Shown here piece after piece: positions 12,222 to 25,804 of a stretch of DNA of 64,000 nt. The notes below the pieces were generated by a model. That model ran no database searches. It saw only the letters and a program-made list of their open reading frames with translations, and was not told where the DNA came from. The position numbers were made by a program, and so were the translations under genes. The stretch is from Brachynemurus nebulosus (Eukaryota; Arthropoda; Insecta; Neuroptera; Myrmeleontidae), in assembly GCA_035578155.1 (NCBI GenBank), contig JAPWDM010000007.1, positions 38,352,413 to 38,416,412 on the forward strand, in the 5' to 3' direction. How positions within the stretch are numbered: position 1 is the stretch's first letter; every line of letters begins with the position of its first letter.

Positions 12222-13463
12222 ACTGATTACGTAAACCCAATTCACGTATGACTGAATTTCTTCAACAAACACTACTTTCCTCCGGGAGTCGTTCGGTTTT
12301 CCGTACCAAAAACGAAAAGTTTTGATTTTTGGGGCTTACTGTTGTCATGACGATAAAAAATTTCGACTGAGACACCCTGTAAAAAAATTCAAATATAATT
12401 TAATTAATATGATTATCTACTGTATCTAATGTATATCATATACGGTATTATATGTTAATTAGACTTACAGATTGAATTAATTAATACTGTCAGCACCACC
12501 ATTTTCTCATTTGCAACTAAAATGCACTTCCACTGTACCAAATTAAAATTGAACACGCGGTATATAGTGTCATATATCGTTTCACAGTAATAACCGGGGC
12601 AGGAATAAATTTTATATTATTTTTGATGCAACAGAAACTAATTAGATTCTAGATATTCGGAGAAAATGGTTCGGAGCCTGAGAGCGCAACACGACCACGT
12701 AATTCAAAATGATTTTATTAACCCAATTTCATGGTTTTCAAATTTTTGTGACCTAGTTTTTTTTTTTGAATGACAGTGTATTGCATTTTTTTTCTTTTAG
12801 ACGAAATCGATTCCAGTGCAAGCAATTTAATAAATGTAATTGTTTTTTCGATTTTGTGACCTAATTTTTATGGATGATTGTGTATGTTTTTGTCAGTCAT
12901 TTGTTAGTAATTATTTCGGATTGAAATGTAAATAGGGTTTTAAGTTAAGCTTTTGTATTTACAACTACAGAAGTTGGTTTCTGCGAAAAGTTTTAGTAGG
13001 TATAGAGAGACGAGATTGACATAAGTATGACAATTGTTATTGATTTTTCATACTAGTCGAGACATTTCAGATGATCGATGTTTTTTTTTTGCATATTTTT
13101 AAAATTTAGACCTTTAAGAATGTGTTCTTAGAACAAAATTTTAAAATTTCGAATATTTACGCAATTGCGGTCACCTGAAAATTTGCTCAAAAACTTTTAA
13201 CACGTCTTTGTTTCCTGATCGGCATAAAATCTCGAGTATTATTCAACCAATTGACTTCAGATTTAGTTTGAATCTTCAATAGGTGTTTCTTTATGGTCCA
13301 AATCTTGGAAAATTTCAAAATATTTTTTTTTTTTAATTATTATTTTAATAAAAGTAAAAATTGAATTCTTTTTCTCTTTTTGGGAACTATTTTGTGTTAT
13401 ATGTTTTCCTAGCTAGTCCAGGTTTATTTATTTATTTTTTTTTTAATGCCAAAGGTTAATATA
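12222..13463. other. Stretch without supported gene
   Basis: Contains T-rich tracts but no gene. The part around 13090-13170 resembles part of the block at 25790-25850 (shared words GCATATTTTTAAA-like and TTTCGAATATTTA), suggesting an old dispersed repeat. Confidence 0.35.
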
Positions 13464-13908
13464 TCGTGTGACTTTTTTGAGAGTTGCCATTTTCATTACT
13501 GCCAAACCGTTGATTTAATCGAAAAATTGTTCAGATAAGAGTTGTAGATATCGACGGGGGCAACCGATTGCTATAGTCAGGAGCTTTATAACTCTTATGG
13601 TTTTCGAACTATGATACAAACTTATAGATTTTTAAATGGGACTGTATATTAATTTTTCGGTAAAATTGATCTAATGCATTAATTAACAACGTAAATGAGC
13701 AAAAAAAATTTTTTACCCAAGTTTAATTTTTTAATTTATCTTAAATTTATCAGTTAGGCGGTGAAAATATGCATATATATTTGAGGCTACTTCAACCGAT
13801 AGTGTTTTGGTTGGTTACATTTCTGTTACATTCAAGAAAAGAACCTTTTCCAGTACCATTTCTATCATAAAAATTTGGTTGTAATAGAAATGGCAACTCT
13901 CAAATGTA
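13464..13908. mobile_element. TA-target MITE, GAGAGTTGCCATTT family, copy 1
   Basis: The left end has GTGTGACTTTTTTGAGAG followed by TTGCCATTTTCATTAC. The right end mirrors it with GTAATAGAAATGGCAACTCT, but its last bases have decayed. The interior carries the family's conserved core (GATATCGACGGGGGCAACCG near 13550). Sister copies are at 23554-24006, 30153-30331 and 38265-39081. Confidence 0.8.
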
Positions 13909-14973
13909 TAACGACTTTCGTAGCTGTCTCCCCATCGCCGTTATAACTGAAATCCAGTGTAATATATGTATATTAGCAGTAATATACTAGTTATATAAAA
14001 TTTATGAAAGCCGAATACCGATTTAATAGCGTGTTCTATGAACTAGTAATAAAGTTACATAATATGTACTTGTCAATACCACTTTCATAACATGTGTAAC
14101 ATATTCAAACACTCATTTACAAATCAATAATACTACTAAATTACAAAAAAAATATATGTACGAAAATGAACGATTTCGATCAAAAAATTGTGAGTACCCA
14201 TCACAAAACACATCAATTTGTCAATTTCAAGTGCTTCCAAAACACAAATTTCAGATAATCAGTGTATTTATTTAATTGATTTATAATAATATTTTATTAC
14301 CATTATTATCGATGGCGATGGTGATTCACGAACGGTGGTTCCCGTACGTACATATACGATTGCATGTCGTATACATATTTATATGATAATTTATTGTGAA
14401 ATTATTATATTCAATATTTGACAAATATCTTCACTGAGTAAAAACACATTACCTGTACCCACAGTGAGACAGACGGACGGCGTCATACGGTGAATTCCAG
14501 GTACCAGTAGGGGAATTTGTTTTGTAGCAACTGGTGTCCAATTTTTATCGAGTTGCAGGCAATCGCAACCGGCGATACGAGCGACGAATGCGTTGTTTCG
14601 GTATTCCCGTCTTAAGGGACGGGTATTTTTTCCCGTGTATTGATTATTTAATGAGCATTCGTGGTGGCTTGGGGCGCGAGTAGATGCGGTAGATAGGTTA
14701 CGGGTGCGGGGTGATTTTATATAGTGTTTGTGTTATATTTATTGTTTTGAGTCACTCGTCGCGAGTGTGTTTGTCGTATTTTAAAACGTACTAAATGATA
14801 AATGGTATTTGACAAATGGTGTGCGCCGATTTGATTTATGAATTGTTTGTTGTTCGGGCGAATGTTTGATATTTGTTGTCGTTTGACGAATATTTGTGTA
14901 GGTAATCTTGTTTGACGAAGGGCAAATATTCGGAAGAATTGCGCGCTGAATGTGATTTTGATATTGTGCTAAC
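13909..14973. other. Stretch without supported gene
   Basis: The segment 14460-14760 is less AT-rich than its surroundings and could be a regulatory or exonic relic, but no splice-bounded open frame or motif was found. Confidence 0.35.
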
Positions 14974-15391
14974 TAGAGCATGGATATCGGTATTTCGGTA
15001 CTACCGAAGCGGTATCAAAATTTCAAATATCGGTATTTCGGTTTTGGTACATATTAGCAAAATCAGTTACTTTATATAATTTACCTATTTTAAATATTTT
15101 TACGTTAGATTCACTATTGGTATTGAATGGTTATAGAGTATTTTGTATATAGCAGTATAAGCATAGATCATAAATTATTAAAATATGTATCTTCAATTTT
15201 GTTTAATGTTTTCCAGATATCCAAATGACCAAATACCTTATATTCATTCATATGTTTTTATACATAGTTTTTACAATTCTGGAATACATCTGTCGAAAAC
15301 AAATTACCTATATTTTACCTATGGGTAAAATATTTTACTATTGTTGAATAATATTGTTAATTCTAATGATATTTAAAAAATTCCTTGCTCT
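14974..15391. mobile_element. Possible hAT-type MITE, TATCGGTATTTCGG-rich
   Basis: The left end TAGAGCATGGATATCGG resembles hAT termini. A possible partner, CCTTGCTCT, ends at 15391. The putative 8-bp flanks gtgctaac and gtgtaaat agree at 5 of 8 positions. Internal repetition of TATCGGTATTTCGG (three times within about 80 bp) resembles the subterminal repeats of the MITE at 20-393. The limits are uncertain. Confidence 0.38.
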
Positions 15392-15503
15392 GTGTAAATA
15401 AAAGGGTGAAATTTAAAAATTGATGTCTATGTATTTTTTTTAAAATTATTAAGGATTTTTATCTAACTACCTAAATTTTAATACACTTTGCTACCTATTA
15501 GAT

Positions 15504-15771
15504 CATAGATTCCCAACGGGGTCGATATCGCCCCCCAGTGGGCGCTGGAGTCTTGCAGGGGGGCGGTAGCGAATAAGGTTGTCAAGAGGGGTGGTCGCCG
15601 ATTGTAAAAAATAGAAAAAAAGGGCGGCATTTTACAGCCGACGAGCAAAAAAAAAAAAAGATCGCCGATTGTAAAAAATAGAAAAAGGAAAAAAAGGTCC
15701 TGATAGGGGGCGTTCAAATTTCTGTTCTTTACTAAAGAGGGCGGTGGTCCAGAAAAGGTTGGGAATCTATG
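15504..15771. mobile_element. hAT-type MITE, CATAGATTCCCAAC ends
   Basis: Inverted ends CATAGATTCCCAAC and GTTGGGAATCTATG are flanked by a perfect 8-bp duplication tattagat (15496-15503, 15772-15779). The interior has GC-richer repeats such as GATCGCCGATTGTAAAAAAT twice. There is no coding capacity. Confidence 0.88.
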
Positions 15772-15793
15772 TATTAGATGATATAGAGTAGAC

Positions 15794-15924
15794 CAGTGGT
15801 TCTCAAACTTTTTGATTTGCGACCTCCTTTTTTACTTAAAAATTTCAAGCGACCCCTGAAATATGTTGAAATGTGTAGAAAATGTGAAAAATAGTTTTCG
15901 CGACCCCCACTTTGAGAATCACTG
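15794..15924. mobile_element. hAT-type MITE, CAGTGGTTCTCAAAC ends
   Basis: A 131-bp element with ends CAGTGGTTCTCAAACTTT and AAGTGGGG...CTTTGAGAATCACTG-type inverted repeat. The flanks gagtagac and gaatagac are an 8-bp duplication with one change. The end sequence matches the classic Charlie-like hAT terminus found widely in animals. Confidence 0.85.
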
Positions 15925-15932
15925 GAATAGAC

Positions 15933-16730
15933 TAATTTTGGTTCCGGTAGTTTATTCTTTCAGTGTAGTCAGGGAAATATCAGCGAATTTTTATTGAAAT
16001 CTGAGAATTTTTTCATCTCTGATATTCGGGCTGGTAGGTTCGGAATCAAACTATTTTTTTCTCGCCAATATATTTACATGGTAAAGCAAAATAATCTCTT
16101 TTTTTTTTTAAATTCGTTACAAACCACGTTTTTTTTTCCTTTTTTTTTATCAGTCAGGCAAATTTGATTTTCCTATCTTTATTTTTACCATTTTCGAAAC
16201 CCATTTTCTTTTTTCATGTAGCCAAAAAACGAAACTATATTAAATACACACATTTGTTGAAATGACTTGCGGGTCACCTATTGTAAAATGGTTATACTAA
16301 TTCAGAAACCTTCGCGGGCATGTACACAACAACTCATTAATGTTTCATCGCAGTAAACTGTATGAAATGTACATACATATTTTTTTAAACGACTAATTCA
16401 GAAACCTTCACGAGCATGCGCACAACTCACCAAAGTTTCATCGTAATCGTGATCGTAAATGATATAGAAAAGCGTCCGAGAATATTTAAATAACAAAAAC
16501 GAAACATCACTGTATATATTTACAGGATCGCTCCGGCAAATATTTCAGCGTATTCACTGAAACGTAAATAGATCCAATTGAACACGCATCGAATCAAAAT
16601 AATTCTGTACACATTATTATTATTGTAGTTCATGACCGATTACTACCTACGTACAGCGTGTCCCAAACATACACTCACAGTAATCCATCATAATTTATTG
16701 ATCAAATCTTTAATTACATTTAAACGTTAC
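15933..16730. other. Stretch without supported gene
   Basis: T-rich tracts near 16100-16150. Two similar phrases (TAATTCAGAAACCTTC, near 16300 and 16395) mark a diverged direct duplication of roughly 95 bp. No gene. Confidence 0.4.
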
Positions 16731-16732
16731 TA

Positions 16733-17580
16733 CCGTAAAACCGTCTAGACCCGGACACTTTTTTACATTTTTTAGTTAATTTTATATTTATATATGTTTC
16801 CTTCATAGATATTATTTGTTATATCCCTGACCCATTTGTTTCATTTTAAGTAAAAATAAAAAAAAAAATAAAAATAAATAATAATTAGTAAGTGTCCGGG
16901 TCTACACCCCAAATCGGTCTTGACCCGGACACTTACTTAAATAATGTAATAACATGCAAACTAACCTCGCCCGTCGGGGTTAGGACAGTGTTTTATATCG
17001 TCTGATGTCTATGAACCTGTCAAAGGCTTTAAAACATTTTGTGGGAAGGGGGAGGGGTCAATAGATAGTATGCCTCTCTATGAAGTAAACATACGATATG
17101 ACACCAGAAGGAGGCATAAACCGCGTAATTCTGGCGGGAATATTAACGTATGGCTAGTGGGAGTTACAGTTGGTGCGAATCGCGGCCATAGTGTAATAAA
17201 CTGATGTGTCCGGGTCTAAACGGATATACATATATAGCAAGTATTTTTTTTTATATATATATATATCGAATATAACTTCAAACATCATTCAGTGATGCGC
17301 GATAGAATTCTGAACAAACTAAAACAATATGACAGTTATGACGAAAATTACATGTCTAAGTTAGACACACATTTTATTTCTTTGAAAAACTGTAGGATAG
17401 TAATCCTGTAAAATGAGATAGTAAATGTTGATATTCGTAGTTTTTATTGGCACAGCTGTTTAGAGGATGTTTTTCGCTCTCTAAGGACGTCAAGAACAAA
17501 TGTTTATTGTTGCAGATTAATGTAGAAATTATTTACGTTGAAGATTGGTGCAAAGTGTCCGGGTCTAGACGATTTTACGG
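16733..17580. mobile_element. TA-target MITE with repeated GTGTCCGGGTCTAGAC motif, copy 1
   Basis: Left end CCGTAAAACCGTCTAGACCC, right end its inverted repeat, flanked by TA (16731-16732 and 17581-17582). The terminal motif GTGTCCGGGTCTA recurs inside: as an inverted pair at about 16890-16931 and again near 17206-17220, in addition to both ends. There is no transposase that I can recognise. A second, truncated copy in reverse orientation lies at 39852-40425. Confidence 0.85.
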
Positions 17581-17582
17581 TA

Positions 17583-19535
17583 CCTTAAAATCATCAAAAT
17601 TTACATTTAACAAAATCTTAACATCCTGTAGCTTGATACACATATACGTACTAAATATACATATATAACGATTTAGTAGTGATGAAGTCATTGTTAATTT
17701 GCGACGTCCGTCTGTCCGTTTGTCCGATAACGATGCTATGATATATAGAACAAACGACGTCGACGCACCCGTCTCGTCAAGTACCTACTGTAGACGCCAG
17801 TGTTGTCGTCGAAACGTATACATGCATACATATATGTTGCACGTTGTTAATACACTGTGTACACTTAACTGCTCCCAGTCAGATACCGGGTGTTACAAAA
17901 AAAAAAAAAATGCGTTTAAACAACTGTATGTACTAGTTTTTTTTTATTGGATTTTCTTTTAGTACATCATATCACGAATATTTATACAAAATTTCATAAA
18001 AATCGGAGAATTATTTAGAAAGTTATGTGAATCTGAAACAGGTGACCTTGAGTATAATTTCCTGGTCCCTGCTGCTGATTCTGTGTAACCCTTAACTGGT
18101 CTACTCACTTTTTGAAACAAGTAGTCTCCTGGGCTACAAAAGTTATTTTCGTAAATTATTACTGGTTAATCTGCTTTGAAAATAAAAAAATGCTATTCAA
18201 GAAATACTACATTTTTTTTTCCTGAGAACATAACATATTTTATTTAATCGTTTTCACAAATATTTTTCGTGGAATTATCTAGGCATATGAAATTCGAATT
18301 TAAATAGTAATAAAGTAAAAAAAAAACTAGAATTGAAACATTAACCTAAAAATAAAATTGTATTTTTGCATATTTCAGAAAATTAAGTTACCTAGATCTG
18401 TTTACACATAAGTTAAATTTAATTAATTAATTAATTATCTTTAATTTGGTTAATTATTTTAAATAAGATTATCAGTCTACTGGGGTATACAAAAAAAAAA
18501 CTAAATCGTTAATAACCGAAATTAAAAGTTTGTAAGGAGAAGGTAATCTTATTTGGGAATACATGGTGATTACAGCTCAGTAATAGCGATTATAAAAAAA
18601 TTATTTAAAAAAAAATAAAATTGGATTTGTACCACAGTCTTTTTTTTTATTTATTATAAAAAATTATACTAAAAACTTTAAACGCGTTAAAGCACTACCA
18701 AAACTTTGAAATTTGATTATTCCTTTCGAAAGGTAACTTTCTGGTAAAAATGCTACAATTCAAAAACAAAATAAAATTTTTCTAAATCTTGATTTATTTA
18801 TCTGTCCCGAATTATTTGGCGAAAACGGTAGTAGATAGTAAAAGAATGTTGAGCGAATATTATAGGTAAAGTTGGCATACGAATCGAAAAAAAAAACTAT
18901 CACAGTTTTAAAATTTCAAATCGTTTTCAAGTGTCAAATGTTCCATAAGATACACAGCGACTTTTTGAACGCAAACGTGAAAGGTTTATTATGTACAAAA
19001 TTTCGAAACCCGAAACATAAATAAATATGCTATTTTTCTTGGACAAAAACACAACGTACCACAGAAAGTCATATTTAATCTTCGATTTTCCGTGCTATAA
19101 TTACGCGTGTCATTTCTGAAACATGCTGTACATAGTAACTCGACTGATTTACACTATTTAGTTTACTACTGGTATTACGTCACGTTAGACATAATATCAG
19201 GTGGTTTGGTGGACCGATAACTGTGTTGGCTTGTTGCCCGCGTGCCCGTGTATGTGTTCGCGTTCATTCGCTCACTGAGTGGACGAGGGGGGCGTTCAAA
19301 TGGTTTCGGAAAACATTGAAAGGGTGTAATGTACCAAGGAATCAGATTTACCTGTGTAAATTACAAACATATTTATAAATATCAATTCATTTCAGTTTAC
19401 ATTCATAATATTTACTTAAGTGTATACATTGGAGCGATTTTTTAATTGTTCGATAAAGATAATTGTACAAATAAGTGATTCTGTTCAGGGCCGACCATTT
19501 CCTCCAAATTTTTGAAATTATCTTTCATAATAAGT
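17583..19535. other. Stretch without supported gene
   Basis: A poly-A run near 17898 and repeated TTAA at 18419-18436. Phrases like AAATTTCATAAAAATCGG (about 17988) are typical of transposon non-coding DNA. No gene supported. Confidence 0.4.
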
Positions 19536-19537
19536 TA

Positions 19538-19704
19538 GGGGAGATGCTTGTACCTCAGGACACCTTGTACCTCGGCACAAGCCCATAATTTGAGAACAAA
19601 TGTATTGTAAAATGATTAGTAATGATATTATACTCAAAACACACGCAGTGAAGTCGGCCATTTTGACTCGTTTCTTCTATGTGCGAGGTTGTGAGATTTT
19701 TGCC

Positions 19705-19738
<34 letters not shown>

Positions 19739-20420
19739 TAATTCATATAAATCATCATTTTACTCGAAGTATTTTGAGGCGAGTAAATGATTAAAGATAC
19801 AAATAGTTATTTTACACATTTGTAACTATTTATTTTGACGTATATCACTGGATTTCCCTAATTAAAAAATATAACCACACTTTATTGTATGTAGTTGAAA
19901 TTTGTACCTTGGGACAGCAAATTTTTTGTACCTTGGGACGGTCCCAAGGTACAAGGGATTGCTCGTTTTACAGAGATTTAGTCTTTATCTATCCAAATGC
20001 CGGAAGTAAGAACAAAGTCACCCGGCCAAAGGCTAATGGAGAAAACATCAGAAATGCCATTAAAATTGTCATTTTTTTTCTATAACAAAAATGATTGCAA
20101 GTAAAACCAAACAAGTTTTATTGCTCTTAAAAAAAATAGAATATATATTTTGCTTTCAGGGCTTAAAATGTCTTGCATAGTTTGTTCCAAGGTACAACCA
20201 TTGGTGTCCCAAGGTACAAGCTGTGATTGTACCTTGGGACAAATATCCTCGATTATTCAATTTTTCGCAAAAATGAAACACAATATCATGATATATTGTA
20301 TCATAATATTAAGAGGTTATTGTGTGCTTCGAGAATTTTCAATATTCGAAGTCATACATCAATTTTTACTCAAGTTATGAAGTTTTAAACGAAAGTGTCG
20401 CCAGGTACAAGGATCTCCCC
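19538..20420. mobile_element. TA-target element with repeated GTACCTTGGGACA motif, likely pogo-derived
   Basis: The ends GGGGAGATGCTTGTACCT and AGGTACAAGGATCTCCCC are inverted repeats with TA on both sides (19536-19537, 20421-20422). The terminal motif, GTACCTTGGGAC or its complement, recurs inside about eight times, including a perfect inverted pair near 19928-19952. A poly-T tract occupies about 19709-19737. Within it, from about 20007, a plus-strand frame reads RPKANGENIRNAIKIV, which resembles the N-terminal helix-turn-helix of pogo-type transposases (W..EN...Ai..V). I treat that as a weak clue. Confidence 0.75.
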
Positions 20421-20422
20421 TA

Positions 20423-23400
20423 CTTCAGTTCTGAATTTTCCTATTTCTTAATTGTCTTCGATCTTAAAATAGATTTTTGGTTCAGTTTTAACCTCTTCTA
20501 TCTGATGATGGTCGAATCAATCGAAAGCTAGCTCATAATATTGTTGAATATATTTACTTAGTACTTAAATATTCTATATTTTATTCCAAAATCTAAAAAA
20601 CTTGAACCACTGAACCCTTCTGAAGCCTTCTGTTTGTAACAGAAATGGTCACAAAATCTAAAATGTTTGAAAATTTAAATAAAAAAAAAAATCAATAATC
20701 AATTTAAAGAAACACACTTTTTGAATCCAGAGGCGATTTGTTGCGCAATTATCTTTATTAGTGAATTAAATAAGCACATAACTTATGTGCTGAACCCAAC
20801 ATGTCCGCGTACAGGTTATGATTCCTAGAGAAAGATAAATGTTATAAATCAAAATTTCTACAAAATATCGTTCATATGAAACATATCTAGCAGTAATAAA
20901 AATTACTGTTAATTACCTTTTGTTATTGTTTTTTTTTTTTTTTTTTTTTTTTTTTCGGTTGAGATTGAATTTAATGGAATAAACGTTTTATTTATAGCAA
21001 ATAAACAGTAACAGACAGTGGCGGTTTTGTTGATTGTGAACGTACCGCAGTGAGTACTGCGGTGAGGTGATTGTTGCTTACTAACGGAATTTTTAATTGT
21101 TTTTAAAAATTGGGAGGGGATATTGTATTGATTAGAATTGTTTTCATTTACCGTCTACAGCCGGTAACAAAGTAAACGTGGCGTCACTGAGACAAAATTT
21201 TCACTTCTATTTACCGCGGCAGTCACGTTTAAAGCTTGGAGCTCGAACTCTTGCCAAGGTAGTATGAGCCGTTCGATTACGAATTTTCGGACTTTAAAGA
21301 TTCTAGTGTAGTTGATGACGTCACAAAATCAATATTATGTTGAAAGCACTACAGATAACTTGCCCGGAAGAATAGTTGAAATGGCAGGATATTTCGATCA
21401 AATCATATTCTAAGAAATATCTTCAATCTAATAATATTCAGGATATCCACGTAAGGAATGTTTTGTGATAGAGAAGCGATATCTAGTAGTGGGTCTGGTG
21501 GGATATTTCAAATGTATTTCTGGCTACAAACATAATTATAATCAAAAATTGTAATACAATTAAAATTGAACTGGTCAACTCTAATTATGTATCAATTTTT
21601 GATCAACCGAGTCAATCAATTTAAACCCAAAAAAATTTAATATTTGCATTTATAAATTATTTTTAATTTTATGCGAATTTTTTTCCGGGGAAAGTGGGGT
21701 TAAATGGGCGCGAACAACATTGTACCAACCGAAACAATTAATTTGTTAATTAGAGAATGGAAAATTTTAATAAGAGGTATTAGTTTTCGTTAACTATTAT
21801 AATAATTAGTGCTGATTTTAAATCAGTGTAACTATGAAAGGGACTAGAATGATACACTTCTGGTCAGATAAAATAATAGAGGGAAATACATTTTCAAATA
21901 CATTAGTGGATTTGGTGACGTCATTATGGTAAAATATCATTTTTTTTGTAAAAATATTAAAAAATGTATTATTTTACTACATTTTTGTTTTGTATTTCAA
22001 GGAATGTTTAGGGATTTGAAGAAAAATTTTTGAACTCTTATAATTTCGTCATATCTGATCGACGCCATATTTTCAAAATTTCGGATTCTGTGAACCTATA
22101 AACATAAAATTTTCTAGATTTGTGCGTTACTTTATGGTGTTCCATATTTGTAAATAATAAACAAATACTTTACTTTGCAAAATACCACTTTTATTTATTT
22201 ATTTATAATATAACATACTCTATTGCGTAGAGTATTGTTGGAAAGGGCTCGTAAAATGAAGTTGAGATTTCTTTTATCATTTTTCAAAAAGAAATCAGAA
22301 AAAATTCTCCTAAAAACACTTCCACATACCTTACCGTGCCAGATATCTTTAGAAAGATTTTACTACACGTGTGTTAGCAGTCACTGAGGAGTCCTAACGT
22401 AATCCGTGTTTAACACTCACTTGGTGAATTTGTTAATAGAATTACTCTAGAATCGAATTGTCTAAAAAGAAAAATTACATTACACAAAATTGCGAAAGAA
22501 TTACAAAAATTGCGAAACGGAAATCACACAAATGATATAAATCAGATAGTCATGCTTTACATCCGCGTGTTTCTTAATAATCAAAATGAGGCTAATGTTT
22601 CTCCGCTTTTTGCTGCCGGTAGATAAGAGAAATTTTTATGAAATGATATTTTAATTATTTTTGTTTGATAATTAACGTTTTTGTTTTTATATCACTTTCT
22701 ACAATTTTTTCAAGGTACACTGAATAAAATTAATTAACAGAAATAATTAATAATTTGTGTTGAATTGTTTTAATAATTTTCTTCAATGCAATTTCTTGGT
22801 TTTTTTTTGTTTTGTTTTGTTTTATTTTATTTTACATAATTGTTAATGGTTTGATAATTGGTGAAATTAATTTTTTGGTTGGTTGTTCGCGTGTATGTGC
22901 TCGTTGGTGTACTGTGTGTTTTATAGACGCTCTGGTTTGATTGATGTCTGTACGATTAAATAAATTATAGTTATAGCTTTATCCATATGTATTTGCAGCA
23001 TTCCATAAAATACATTGATGAGTTTGTTGCATTTAACCGGTGTTTTCGTGAAAGACTGAATATAGGACTGAATTTCATAAAATTGGATCACAGTAAATTC
23101 TGTTTATTTTAAAATTGAATTAAGATCACCGTTTAGTCCAAATTTTTTGGAAAAATTGGATTAAAATTCCAAGTATTTTCGATTTTTTAAGCGATCACTC
23201 AAAAATTTCAACTTTTTCTTTTTTTTGGAAGCGGCTACTCTTACAAGGAGAGGTTCCGGGTTTGGGAAGTTCACTTTTGGATGAAACTTGGAATATTAAT
23301 AGGGTATGAACATAGTAAAATAGTAAAACGCACTAGTCAGCCATTTTCGAAAATAATGTCCTTAAAGTTTTAAAAATTTTTTTAATGTCTTTTATACGAA
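20423..23400. other. Stretch without supported gene
   Basis: No gene seen. It contains a poly-T tract at 20930-20955 and a short palindrome ACCGCAGTGAGTACTGCGGT near 21044. Other parts are plain AT-rich sequence. Confidence 0.4.
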
Positions 23401-23419
23401 TTTAATGTAGTATTCAGTC

Positions 23420-23500
23420 AGAGGCAAAATAGACGTGTGGTTAGAGAATCTGCTTCGTCTCCAGAGGTTACGGGTTCGAGGTTGGGTCCTTCCAGTGTTT
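23420..23500 (+). repeat. tRNA-like relic, possible SINE head
   Basis: The string GTGTGGTTAGAGAATCTGC resembles a box A/D-arm, and GGGTTCGAGG lies about 35 bp downstream like a box B. A short TCTG/CAGA pairing lies between them where an anticodon stem would be. The acceptor and T stems do not pair, so this is not a functional tRNA. It could be the head of a tRNA-derived SINE, with the family unknown. Confidence 0.35.
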
Positions 23501-23553
23501 TTTTAATTTTTTTTTATTATTTAATTTTAAATATTATAGAAATTAATAATATA

Positions 23554-24004
23554 CTGTGTGAGTTTTTCGAGAGTTGCCATTTTTATTACAGCCAAACCGT
23601 TGATTTAATCGAAAAATTGTTCAAATAAGAGTTGTAGATATCGACGGGGGCAACCGATTACTATAGTCAGGAGCTCTATAGCTCTTATGGTTTTCGAGCT
23701 ATGATACAAACCTATAGATTTTTAAATGGGACTATATATTAATTTTCCGATAAAACTGATCTAATGCATTAATTAACGACATAAATGAGCAAAAAAAATT
23801 TTTTTACTCAAGTTTAATTTTTTAATTTTTCTTTAATTTATCAGCTGGCGGTAAAAATATGCATATGTACTTGAGGCGACTTGAACCGATAGTGTTTTTC
23901 TTGGTTACATGTTCACTACATCCAAGGAAAGAACCATTTCCAGTATCATTTCTATGATAACTATTTGGTTGTAATAGAAATGGCAACTCTCAAAAAACTC
24001 ACAT

Positions 24005-24006
<2 letters not shown>
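23554..24006. mobile_element. TA-target MITE, GAGAGTTGCCATTT family, copy 2
   Basis: The best-preserved copy, 453 bp. Ends CTGTGTGAGTTTTTCGAGAG and CTCTCAAAAAACTCACATGG, flanked by TA (23552-23553, 24007-24008). The interior matches the copies at 13464 and 38265. The right flanking TA runs straight into a long (TA)n tract. Confidence 0.9.
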
Positions 24007-24078
<72 letters not shown>

Positions 24079-24082
24079 TATA
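24007..24082. repeat. (TA)n microsatellite abutting a MITE end
   Basis: TA repeats with one C interruption near 24072, beginning exactly with the TA target duplication of the MITE at 23554-24006. The left flank of that MITE has no such tract. Confidence 0.95.
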
Positions 24083-25800
24083 AATGCTAATTGTCACAAT
24101 ATTAATAATTTATATTTGAAAATTAATGTTTAATTTTCCAAAATATACATTACACCGAAAATTTTATTTGTAACAGTAAAATATAACTATGAAATTACAT
24201 TATTACTGTTAGCATTAAAAAATCATTAATATTAATTTTTTTAGAGCTGTTGTACTCCAAATATAGGGGTAGGTTAATTCTAGTGAATTTCAGGTAGATC
24301 TTTGACCATATACCTAAATTATAAGAATGATATAAATTGCAATAAAATATAATCGAAAATTGTGGAGAACTGGCCACTGATTATCGAATCCTGAAGCACT
24401 TCACGAATTTTTTACATTACTCTTTTTATTTTTCAATTTTTAATTGTTTTAATAATATACGACATTGTCTATTAAAAAAGTAGTCACGTGCGTGTCAGAC
24501 CACGCAAATTGATGACAGAAATGGCGCAACTATAAGGGTTCAGTTATTTAAAATTTAAATCAACTATATTCAGTGTGTCATGTAAACGCCCGGTTGATTG
24601 TATATGCATTATAGTTAACAAATAATAATGCTAGTTGTATGAACATAATTTCAATAAAATCAGTGATTCTCAAACAAAATACGATGAATGCATCGTATCG
24701 TTATATGACGCCATTTCAATATTCTCAATATTTTAATTCATTTAGAAAATTTCCCTATACATATATACCCGAAGGAATTCCAATCTCTCTAGTAGCATGA
24801 AGAGTTTGTTCATTAAAGCATTTATTGTGTATATAGTGAATGTAAAACATACATGAGAGACCAGTGACGGTTTCTCTACTTTTTGGAATTGTTTGTACAC
24901 ATTCTATTTCAACGGTGGTGTGTAAGTGCTCCTTGTACATTTGAATACAGATCGCCACTGTACAGATGGTGTTACATTTATCTTTTGAGAGATAACGATG
25001 GATATTATGCAAATTATTAGAAAGAAACTTAATATAGAATTATTCATAGAAATTTATCAGGCGCACTCTAGTAGCTTTCTTCGTTTATAATGATTTTATT
25101 CGATAGTTTCTTTTTAAATATAAATCTATAATTTTATGAATTTATGAGTAGCTAATAATTATGCTAGCTAATAAAATAATTAAGATTTACGCAAAACATC
25201 ACTTTACTCGTCACCGATTCGAAGCCACATAAATATATTTTGTTGATAGAAGTTTATTGAATGAGATCCAGTTATGGATGAACGTGCGAAGCTAGTAACA
25301 AAAATGCGAAGAAACAATTTTAGTAATAAATTATTTTCAAGCTGAGTTTCAATATTAAATGCCATCAGATTAGAACCACAATTTATTGTCTATTTGCCAT
25401 AAAATGAATTTCGGTTTCCATAGATTTGTTGAATATTAGTAGTTCGGTCATTGATAGGTAATATTAATGAAAGTAAAATTATTTTTGTCTGTGAAGGTGT
25501 GAACATTTTAGGATACACTGTTTAAATTACCACATTTTTTTTTATTTGTGTGGTTTTTTTTCCATAAAATTCATCATCCTGATGTTGATTGAATTAAAAA
25601 TACGATTTGATTGCTTTCTGTAATTAACAAATATTAAAAAATCGCATAACACTGGATCAATAGTCATTCAAAACAGTCGATGCATTCTCGGGTAATAATT
25701 AATCTAAAACACGTAAGTTCGAAAATTTTTTTTCCCATTAAAAATACAGTCTTTAAAAATTGATATTGTAGTTTACACATTTGAAAAATTAATTTTTTTC
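24083..25800. other. Stretch without supported gene
   Basis: No gene. At 24484-24530 a short block (GTGCGTGTCAGACCACGC) resembles one at 61852-61890, and its first bases echo the repeat at 911. Other parts show nothing recognisable. Confidence 0.4.
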
Positions 25801-25804
25801 GCAT

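Noticed and set aside
16733..17580. Pogo N-terminal transposase relic (MRYDTRRRHKPRNSGG in the related copy)
   Set aside because: Basic residues at the start are suggestive, but no further helix-turn-helix pattern follows in either copy.
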